In this document: one piece after another, positions 1 to 6,398 of the stretch | Numbering within the stretch: position 1 is the stretch's first letter | Layout: every line of letters begins with the position of its first letter | Assembly: GCA_002691365.1 (NCBI GenBank) | Contig: NZHL01000008.1 | Location: 1-7,356 of the forward strand | Reading direction: 5' to 3' | From: Fidelibacterota bacterium | Lineage (GTDB): Bacteria > Fidelibacterota > Marinisomatia > Marinisomatales > S15-B10 | Length of the DNA: 7,356 nt | Position numbers and translations under genes: made by a program | The notes under the pieces: model-generated | Seen by the model: the letters and a program-made list of their open reading frames with translations, nothing else | Databases searched by the model: none | What the model was told of the DNA's origin: nothing

Positions 1-2659
1 AATCATTAGTTCCACCAACTCCACCAACATATAGTGATGAATCTGGCCCCCAAACAAAACGATTTATACCTGCTTCAAGACCTTGAGTAAATCTAAAGAG
101 TGCACCTTGCAATTGACCATTCACTTCATCAATAAAAACTCTTTTTAAACCACCATGTCTTGCATCTCCCATTATCATTTGGTTTTTATAAGGTCCTTGA
201 TTTAAGATACCAGGTTCACTAGGAGAATTCCCAATTTCATTTTGAGGGGTCCAAACTACTGGGGGTTTAATTTTATAGTTTTTTGCAACCTTTTTTGCTG
301 AAGCTCTATCCTTTCCCATTGCATAAGCATTTCCAAAAAAAGGATATTCATCTTCATTATCAATATCTATATGCATTAGTTTACTTGTAGGTACATAGCC
401 ACCTTCATTATCAGTTGTAAAAATATCACCACCATAACCAAATCCTATACCATTTGGTGCCTTATATCCATGAGCAATGGCTTTCCAGGTTCCATCTTTA
501 AGGGAAATTTTAAGAGTTTTTCCAGCATCTTTAGGTTGATCATATGCTAGCATTGGGCCTGTATTTGTATAGAAGAACCCATCATTATATGTAAGCCCAA
601 ATCCCCAAGCGTGAAAACCTGAACTATGATCCCAATCATCAGCAAATGGATAATAATGATCAGTAATTTCATCCCCATCAAGGTCAATAAGCTTTGTTAG
701 TTCCCATCTTTGTTGAACATAAATCTCATCATTTGCTACTGCAAGACCCAAAGGTTCACACAAACCATCTGCTATTTTTTTAACTGACATTTTTGAAGGA
801 TCACCAGACATTGAATTTTTTACAATGAAAACCTCTCCATCCCAAGTTGCTATAGCTAAATCACCATTTGACAAGAAGTCCATTCCTCCAACTCTAGGTT
901 CAAATGAATCAGGTCTTGCTGGTAATAAATCAAAACTTGGATGAACAGATATTAATGAACCACCTAATCCAGGAGGACTAGTTTTATAAATTTCCTTTAA
1001 TCCAGCAGAGGTAGGTTTAATATCTCTAGGGTCATGAAACAATACAGATTCTGGAATCATTTCAAATTTAGAATCTCCTTTTTTTCTCCATTGTAACACA
1101 ATAGCCATTGTAAGAATTCCTTGATAAAATTCAATATCAATTTTATGATAACCTTTATCTAAAAATTTTGAGCCATAACTCTTGAGTGATGGTGAGGATT
1201 CCCCTTTAAAATATTCAAAATATTCATTAAATCTTTCAGGATTACCTCCTCCCCAATCGACATAACCTAAATTTTCTATGTAACCTAGTTCTTCATCATT
1301 TAACTTAAATGAACCACCTTTATCTGCTAAAAATCTAAATTCATATTCTCCAGGTTCATCTATTTTTAGATAAGCGTCAATATCCATAGTAAAATATCTA
1401 AAAAAATCTAAGAAATCATCTGTTGTTTGATCTTCCCAACCTACATCAGGATTACCTGATTGGAAAAATAGATCTGGAAAAACTTGTGATACACTGGGGT
1501 TTTGACCAGGTAATAATTTAGGCATAGATGGAAGCTCTTGACCTACATCATAAAAATCGACCGCTACTCCTGATAAATATTCACCATCTTGGAAAGTATC
1601 CAGTGATAAAATAAAATCTACAATTTTTAATCCTGTTGCATCATCAATGTGAGGATGCGGGGGCATTAGACGAGGACCCCATACACCCTTACCGCCAGTT
1701 TGTATTTTTTTAACTAAATATTTTTTTGTATCATCAGAATTATCATATTTATTTGCTACGTCCTGATATGCAGGTCCTAAAACACCCTTATCAATGTAAT
1801 GACATGCAACACAACCTAATTTTCCAATTAATGCTTTACCATCAAGCTCTTCATAAACTGAATTAACAACTTTTTGCTCAGAACCTTTATTTTTAGTTTC
1901 ATGGACATATAGATTCTTTGGAAAAAAAGATTGTAAAATAGTACTACCATTTTTTTTAAGGAAAATCTCAGCGTCAACTTTAAAACCATTTTCATCTTTA
2001 TTAGTTTTTATTGATTTTATATTAATCTTTGAATTTGAATGTAGATTATCAACATCAATTAAATTTTCAAATTTAATATTTTGAGAAAGTTCATAACCAT
2101 TTGGTAAACCAACAACAGTAAACTCTCTATGCAAACCTGGATTCATATTTGCACTTTCAATATATTCTGGAGTTTCTGATATTATTACTTCTTCTTGATT
2201 ATCAAGAATAATTTTGTATTGTAATTTTATCTTATCACCAAAAAGTTTGTATCCATTATATTCAGCATCAATCTTTTGAGAACCATTTTCAGTATGAATG
2301 GACCAAGGAGATTCTTTTAACTCATCAACCAAGTAGGGAACACCCCTTGAAGTTGGTTGAAGACCATGTGCATTATTATAAATTATTCCATCAAAATTAA
2401 CCCCACCAACCCATGCTTTATACAAACCAGATTTTTGAGCATCATAAGCCAACCACAATTCTTTATTCAAAGCGAGAATTATATTTCTTACTCTTTCGTC
2501 CATATTAATCCTAAATGCCCAGGGCATACGGTCTCTATTAACTTCAGTATTAACTTTGGAAATTTTTCTATTATATTCTATTCCATCTACTTTTATACAA
2601 CTAAAATTCAATGAAAAAAGACTAACTAAAATTGAAATTTTTAAAATATTTTTATTCAT
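1..2659 (-). CDS. Secreted/lipoprotein monoheme cytochrome c–PA14–sorbosone-dehydrogenase-like protein (C-terminus beyond window)
   Basis: The frame is open from ATG at 2659 to the left edge (886 codons, no stop), so the C-terminus is missing. An in-frame TAA (the xylA stop) lies 9 nt upstream, leaving this ATG as the only nearby start. Residues 1-21 form a signal sequence ending LNFSC, an imperfect lipobox with Cys21. Residues about 45-104 carry PWAFR, LWLAYD, LYKAW and HGLQPTS, a block I recall from planctomycete and Bacteroidota cytochrome/dehydrogenase proteins. A class I cytochrome c domain spans about 270-360: the haem site is C283-V-A-C286-H287 and the likely axial Met332 lies in LMPPHP. 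A PA14-like beta domain spans about 395-540 (EYEFRFLADKGGSFKLND). From about 575 onward it looks like a glucose/sorbosone-dehydrogenase-type propeller, with a D659-L-D-G-D663 calcium-type loop and FVWGPDSSLYVGG at the visible end. Probable role: oxidation of a carbohydrate outside the cytoplasm with electrons passing to the haem. Substrate and catalytic activity are not demonstrable; PA14 suggests glycan binding. It is probably co-transcribed with xylA. Confidence 0.9.
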   Translation of the reverse strand, partial: MNKNILKISILVSLFSLNFSCIKVDGIEYNRKISKVNTEVNRDRMPWAFRINMDERVRNIILALNKELWLAYDAQKSGLYKAWVGGVNFDGIIYNNAHGLQPTSRGVPYLVDELKESPWSIHTENGSQKIDAEYNGYKLFGDKIKLQYKIILDNQEEVIISETPEYIESANMNPGLHREFTVVGLPNGYELSQNIKFENLIDVDNLHSNSKINIKSIKTNKDENGFKVDAEIFLKKNGSTILQSFFPKNLYVHETKNKGSEQKVVNSVYEELDGKALIGKLGCVACHYIDKGVLGPAYQDVANKYDNSDDTKKYLVKKIQTGGKGVWGPRLMPPHPHIDDATGLKIVDFILSLDTFQDGEYLSGVAVDFYDVGQELPSMPKLLPGQNPSVSQVFPDLFFQSGNPDVGWEDQTTDDFLDFFRYFTMDIDAYLKIDEPGEYEFRFLADKGGSFKLNDEELGYIENLGYVDWGGGNPERFNEYFEYFKGESSPSLKSYGSKFLDKGYHKIDIEFYQGILTMAIVLQWRKKGDSKFEMIPESVLFHDPRDIKPTSAGLKEIYKTSPPGLGGSLISVHPSFDLLPARPDSFEPRVGGMDFLSNGDLAIATWDGEVFIVKNSMSGDPSKMSVKKIADGLCEPLGLAVANDEIYVQQRWELTKLIDLDGDEITDHYYPFADDWDHSSGFHAWGFGLTYNDGFFYTNTGPMLAYDQPKDAGKTLKISLKDGTWKAIAHGYKAPNGIGFGYGGDIFTTDNEGGYVPTSKLMHIDIDNEDEYPFFGNAYAMGKDRASAKKVAKNYKIKPPVVWTPQNEIGNSPSEPGILNQGPYKNQMIMGDARHGGLKRVFIDEVNGQLQGALFRFTQGLEAGINRFVWGPDSSLYVGGVGGTND

Positions 2660-2668
2660 AAGACTTTC

Positions 2669-4015
2669 TTATATATAATTATTAATTATTGATTCAAATA
2701 ATTCTTGTTTTCCACTAATTTTTTCAGGTTCTCCAAATTTTAAGGATAAATCATACAATTCCTCAAGAGTTAATTCGCCTTTTTCATATTTTTTTCCATT
2801 CTCTGTTTGAAAACTTGAATAACGTTCCATTAATAATTTAGGAAGTTCTGAATCAGATAATATTTTATTTGCTATTATTAGTGACCTAGCAAATGCATCC
2901 ATACCAGATATATGAGAAATAAATATATCATTTAAATCAGTTGAATTTCTTCTAACCTTGGCATCAAAATTAATACCACCTGTACTAAAACCATCATTTT
3001 TTAGTATTACCATCATTGACTCAACTAACTCATAAATATTGATGGGAAATTGATCCGTATCCCATCCGTTCTGATAATCACCTCTATTTGCATCAATGCT
3101 TCCCAACATATCTGCGTTAGTACAAATTTGAAGTTCATGCTGAAATGTATGCTGAGCCAAAGTAGCATGGTTTACTTCAACATTTAATTGAAAATCATCA
3201 ACAAGATCAAATTCTCTCAAAAAGCCTATTACAGTTGCAGAATCAAAATCATATTGATGTTTCATGGGTTCCATAGGTTTTGGCTCAATTAAAAAAGTAC
3301 CATTAAAACCATTCGCTCTTCCATAATCTCTAGCTTGAGTCAGAAACATTGCTAAATGTTCAAGTTCTTTTTTCATATTAGTATTTAATAGAGACATATA
3401 ACCTTCTCTTCCGCCCCAGAAAACATAATTTTGTCCACCTAATTTAATTGTAGCGTCAATTGCATTTTTCACTTGTGCTGCTGCATATGCAACTACTTCA
3501 AAGTTTGGGTTAGTAGATGCTCCATTCATATATCTAGGATGAGAAAATAAATTTGCAGTTCCCCATAAAAGTTTAATACCTGAATCATTTTGCTTTTCTA
3601 AAGCATAATCAACCATTTTATTAAGTCTTTTCTCACTTTCTAAAAATGATGATGCTGGATTTGAAATGTCAAAATCATGAAAACAATAAAATGGAGCGCC
3701 AATTTTAGAAATAAACTCAAAAGCAGCATCCATTTTTTCCATAGATTGTGATAAAGGGTCATTATTTTTTAACCACGGATAGTCTTTTGTATCCATTCCA
3801 AATGGATCCGCTCCATTTGGACCAAATGTATGCCAATATGCAATTGCAAATCTTAGATGATCTTCTAAAGTTTTACCATTTACTTTCAACTTAGGATCAT
3901 AAAATTTAAATGCTAAAGGATTATCAGATTCCTTACCCTCGTACTGAATCTTTTTGATATCTTTAAAAAACTCTGTTTTACCTGTAACAACATTTCTTGA
4001 CATTTTTTTCCCCAT
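2669..4015 (-). CDS. xylA: Xylose isomerase
   Basis: Cytoplasmic, metal-dependent isomerisation of D-xylose to D-xylulose (also D-glucose to D-fructose), the first step of the isomerase route. The class II signature is complete. The catalytic pair H113/D116 is in FHDFD. Metal and substrate ligands are E244 and K246 (IEPKP), E280 and H283 (NVEVNHATLA), D308 (GSIDANRGD), D319 and D321 (GWDTDQFP) and D351 (GGINFDAKVRR). LLWGTANLFSHPRYMNGA at 149-166 is also typical. Length is 448 residues from the first ATG, against about 440 for the family. The second ATG at 4003 (Met5, MSRNVVTGKTEFF) matches the usual N-terminus and has GGGG six bases upstream, so the true start may be 4003. It leads the leftward unit; the next gene starts 9 nt after its stop. 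It is divergent from xylB. No key residue is missing. Confidence 0.98.
   Translation of the reverse strand: MGKKMSRNVVTGKTEFFKDIKKIQYEGKESDNPLAFKFYDPKLKVNGKTLEDHLRFAIAYWHTFGPNGADPFGMDTKDYPWLKNNDPLSQSMEKMDAAFEFISKIGAPFYCFHDFDISNPASSFLESEKRLNKMVDYALEKQNDSGIKLLWGTANLFSHPRYMNGASTNPNFEVVAYAAAQVKNAIDATIKLGGQNYVFWGGREGYMSLLNTNMKKELEHLAMFLTQARDYGRANGFNGTFLIEPKPMEPMKHQYDFDSATVIGFLREFDLVDDFQLNVEVNHATLAQHTFQHELQICTNADMLGSIDANRGDYQNGWDTDQFPINIYELVESMMVILKNDGFSTGGINFDAKVRRNSTDLNDIFISHISGMDAFARSLIIANKILSDSELPKLLMERYSSFQTENGKKYEKGELTLEELYDLSLKFGEPEKISGKQELFESIINNYI
4004..4013 (-). promoter_or_regulatory. Possible ribosome binding site for the Met5 start of xylA
   Basis: On the minus strand the sequence reads GGGGAAAAAA directly before the second in-frame ATG (4003-4001). 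The G run sits six bases from that ATG, but overlaps the upstream ATG at 4015-4013. This favours 4003 as the translated start, giving a 444-residue protein beginning MSRNVV. It is only a weak Shine-Dalgarno match; Bacteroidota often lack strong ones. Confidence 0.4.
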
Positions 4016-4126
4016 ATATAATGTTAATAATATAGATAAATTTTGTTCGATAAATTATGCAATAAAATATTTTGTTTCAATTAAATGAAATATTTAGTTT
4101 TATAATCATTCTAAGAAAAGATTATT
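4016..4126. promoter_or_regulatory. Divergent xylA/xylB promoter region
   Basis: This 111-bp, very AT-rich gap is the only substantial non-coding stretch and must hold the starts of both transcription units. Rightward (xylB), TATAAT at 4101-4106 lies 20 bases before the ATG; its -35 partner is not clear. Leftward (xylA), TTGAAA (complement of 4080-4075) and CATAAT (complement of 4059-4054) form a candidate pair with a short 15-bp spacer. A Bacteroidota-style reading on the plus strand (TTTG at 4042-4045, TATTTTG at 4068-4074) is also possible but imperfect. That such a region is regulatory follows from the gene layout; the individual hexamers are guesses in AT-rich sequence. Confidence 0.55.
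4075..4090. promoter_or_regulatory. Palindrome, candidate operator between xylA and xylB
   Basis: TTTCAATTAAATGAAA is a near-perfect 16-bp inverted repeat: TTTCA and TGAAA arms around a TTAA centre, 14 of 16 positions symmetric. It lies near the middle of the divergent gap, overlaps the candidate xylA -35 and sits just upstream of the candidate xylB TATAAT. That position would let one regulator control both units, perhaps in response to xylose. No regulator gene is visible in the window, and short palindromes arise readily in AT-rich DNA. Confidence 0.3.
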
Positions 4127-5614
4127 ATGCCCAAAAAACAATTTTCAATCGGATTTGATATAGGAAGCTCGTCTGTAAAAGCTTCTCTTTTAAATTTAAA
4201 AAACAGTAGAGTTGAAACTTCAGATTTTTTTCCTAAAAAAGAAATGCCTATCATTGCAAAAAAAAACGGTTGGGCAGAACAAAATCCCGAGCTTTGGTGG
4301 GAAAATCTAATAAAATCCTCTAAAGCAATTGTATCAAATATTAATTCAAATGATGAAATAATCTCAATTGGTATTTCATATCAAATGCATGGTTTAGTTA
4401 TTCTAGATAATAACGATGAGATTTTACATCCCTCTATAATTTGGTGTGATAGCAGATCCGTAAAAATAGGAGAAAGAGCCTTAAATGATTTAGGAAAAGA
4501 TCATTGCTTAAACAATTATCTCAATTCTCCTGGAAATTTTACAATAAGTAAATTGAAATGGATTCAAGAAAATAAACCAGATATTTTTTCGAAAATCAAA
4601 TGTATAATGCTTCCAGGAGATTACATAGCATATAAATTAACAGGTAAAATTAATACAACTATTTCTGGATTATCAGAGGGTGTATTTTGGAATTTTAAAA
4701 ATCAATCACTAGCAAAAGAATTATTTGATTATTTTAATTTATCTACAGATTTAATACCTGAAATTGTTAATACTTTTGAAGATCAAGGTAGACTTTCCTA
4801 TGAGGCATCAAAAGAAACTGGAATAAAAGAAGGTACTCCCATTTCATATAGAGCAGGTGATCAACCAAATAATGCCTTCTCTCTAAATGTACTTAATTCG
4901 GGTGAATTTGCAGCTACAGCTGGAACATCAGGAGTAGTTTATGGTGTTTTTGATAAACCCGTTTTTGATAAACAAATGAGAGTAAATACTTTTTCACATG
5001 TAAATAGCCAACTTTCAAATCCTAAATATGGTGTTTTATTATGCATTAATGGTTGTGGAATTTTAAATAGTTGGTTAAAAAATCAACTATTTAATAATGA
5101 ATTTTCCTACGAACAAATGAACAATATGTGCAAAGATATAAATATTGGCTCTGATGGATTAGTCATTCATCCTTTTGGAAATGGTGCTGAAAGAATATTC
5201 AATAATAAAGATATTGGAGCAAATATTTTTGGTTTAAATTTCAACATACATACTAAAAATCATTTCATTAGGTCTGTACAAGAGGGAATAGCATGCGCAT
5301 TTAAATATGGTCTTGAAATAATGGAAAATATAAATGTAAAACCAAATGTAATTAGAGTAAGTAATGCTAATCTTTTTCTTAGTCCAATTTTTTGTGAAAC
5401 TTTTGCAAATATATGTAACACTAAAATAGAAATTTATAATACAGATGGAGCACAAGGAGCAGCAACTGGATCAGCAATAGGAATTGGGTATTATAAAGAT
5501 TTTTCAACATCCTTTAAAAATTTAAAGATCATTAAAGAATATCAACCTGATATTAAATTTTTACATGAATACAAAAATACTTATTTAAATTGGAAGAAAT
5601 ATCTAAAATCATAA
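4127..5614 (+). CDS. xylB: Xylulokinase (FGGY carbohydrate kinase)
   Basis: Cytoplasmic ATP-dependent phosphorylation of D-xylulose to D-xylulose 5-phosphate, feeding the pentose phosphate pathway. The N-terminal FGGY domain shows the phosphate loop FDIGSSSVKAS (10-20, Asp11), SYQMHGLV (84-91, the substrate-site QMHG) and WCDSR (106-110). The C-terminal domain has AGDQPNNA with the probable catalytic base Asp245, TAGTSGVV (264-271) and GAQGAATGSA (441-450). The GGGA-type adenosine motif of E. coli XylB is replaced by VSNANLFLSP (411-420), a form I recall from Bacteroidota xylulokinases. Its 495 residues are normal for the family. The ATG at 4127 is the first start after an in-frame TAA at 4112-4114, with purine-rich AAGAAAAG upstream. 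It leads the rightward unit. The adjacent divergent xylA supports xylulose over other FGGY substrates such as ribulose or gluconate. Confidence 0.95.
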   Translation: MPKKQFSIGFDIGSSSVKASLLNLKNSRVETSDFFPKKEMPIIAKKNGWAEQNPELWWENLIKSSKAIVSNINSNDEIISIGISYQMHGLVILDNNDEILHPSIIWCDSRSVKIGERALNDLGKDHCLNNYLNSPGNFTISKLKWIQENKPDIFSKIKCIMLPGDYIAYKLTGKINTTISGLSEGVFWNFKNQSLAKELFDYFNLSTDLIPEIVNTFEDQGRLSYEASKETGIKEGTPISYRAGDQPNNAFSLNVLNSGEFAATAGTSGVVYGVFDKPVFDKQMRVNTFSHVNSQLSNPKYGVLLCINGCGILNSWLKNQLFNNEFSYEQMNNMCKDINIGSDGLVIHPFGNGAERIFNNKDIGANIFGLNFNIHTKNHFIRSVQEGIACAFKYGLEIMENINVKPNVIRVSNANLFLSPIFCETFANICNTKIEIYNTDGAQGAATGSAIGIGYYKDFSTSFKNLKIIKEYQPDIKFLHEYKNTYLNWKKYLKS

Positions 5615-5615
5615 C

Positions 5616-5622
5616 AAGGGAG
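5616..5622 (+). promoter_or_regulatory. Shine-Dalgarno-like site for the ThuA-domain gene
   Basis: AAGGGAG lies five bases before the ATG at 5628, within the 13-nt gap after the xylB stop. It is the strongest Shine-Dalgarno match in the window. Together with an in-frame TAA immediately before the ATG (5625-5627), it fixes this start. Confidence 0.6.
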
Positions 5623-5627
5623 CTTAA

Positions 5628-6371
5628 ATGAGGGAAACTTTTCAAATTAAAACATTAATTTTTTCTATAATATTTATTTTATCCTTTAATTCAGTTATAT
5701 ATACACAACATAATAAGGATAGTAAAAAAATACTTTTTGTTTATGGTGGATGGGAAGGACATGAGCCAGAAAAAATGCGTGATTTAATAGTTCCATGGTT
5801 AGAAAGTGAAGGTCATACCGTAACTGTTTCACCTTCTCTTGATTCTTACCTAGATAAAAAGTTGATGAAAAAACTTGACCTTGTTCTTCAAATATATACT
5901 ATGTCTGAAATAACTGAAGACCAAGAAAAAGGCTTGTTAAAAGCAGTAAGGGATAGAGGAGTTTCCTTAGCGGGTTGGCATGGAGGATTAGGAGATGCAT
6001 TTAGAAAAAATGTCGAATATCAATTCATGGTTGGAGGTCAATGGGTTTCACATCCTGGTGGTATTATTGATTATACTGTAAATATTATTGATCCCGACGA
6101 TCCAATAACTAAAGGGTTAAAAGATTTTAAAGTCAAATCAGAACAGTATTATATGCATGTTGATCCAATTAATGAAGTATTAGCAACTACTACTTTTAAT
6201 GATGAACATTCTTATTGGATAGATGGAGTTACAATGCCTGTAGTATGGAAAAAAAAATACGGTAAAGGAAAAGTTTTTTATACGTCTTTAGGGCATACCA
6301 GAGATGTATTTGATATACCTGAAGCATGGACAATCCTTCAAAGAGGAATAAAATGGGCATTAGAAAAATAA
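5628..6371 (+). CDS. Secreted ThuA-domain protein
   Basis: Residues 1-27 look like an export signal: a short polar start, the hydrophobic run TLIFSIIFILSF, then a probable cleavage near YTQ (about 25-27), so the protein likely acts in the periplasm or outside. Residues about 33-246 form one ThuA domain, a fold related to class I glutamine amidotransferases. Visible family blocks are ILFVYGGWEGHEPEKM (35-50), SLAGWHGGLGDAF (113-125), MVGGQWVSHPGG (134-145), SEQYYMHVDP (171-180), and MPVVW followed by YGKGKVFYTSLGH (203-223). Its 247 residues suit a single-domain member. ThuA was named for trehalose utilisation in rhizobia, where ThuA/ThuB act in disaccharide metabolism through keto-sugars; most secreted homologues are uncharacterised. 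It lies 13 nt after xylB, so it is probably co-transcribed. Its family is often found near or fused to cytochrome/PA14/dehydrogenase proteins like the one encoded leftward here. The substrate is unknown. Confidence 0.92.
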   Translation: MRETFQIKTLIFSIIFILSFNSVIYTQHNKDSKKILFVYGGWEGHEPEKMRDLIVPWLESEGHTVTVSPSLDSYLDKKLMKKLDLVLQIYTMSEITEDQEKGLLKAVRDRGVSLAGWHGGLGDAFRKNVEYQFMVGGQWVSHPGGIIDYTVNIIDPDDPITKGLKDFKVKSEQYYMHVDPINEVLATTTFNDEHSYWIDGVTMPVVWKKKYGKGKVFYTSLGHTRDVFDIPEAWTILQRGIKWALEK

Positions 6372-6398
6372 CTTATTATTTATAGTTAAGATTTTTTA

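Noticed and set aside
2357..2614. Plus-strand open frame of 85 codons
   Set aside because: It lies wholly inside and antisense to the long cytochrome/PA14 gene, whose frame is continuous and shows clear domains. The Phe/Ile/Ser/Asn-rich product resembles no family.
1..2659. Reading this region as several broken genes or as gene-free
   Set aside because: Hand translation on the minus strand gives one uninterrupted frame from ATG 2659 to the window edge, with consistent domains throughout.
4041..4062. TTG...CAA sequence in the xylA–xylB gap as a LacI-type operator
   Set aside because: Only about half of its positions are symmetric (TTG/CAA ends and a few inner bases); much weaker than the palindrome at 4075-4090.
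5234..5455. Minus-strand open frame of 73 codons
   Set aside because: Antisense to the conserved C-terminal half of xylB; its low-complexity Tyr/Phe/Ile/Cys composition is typical of a shadow frame.
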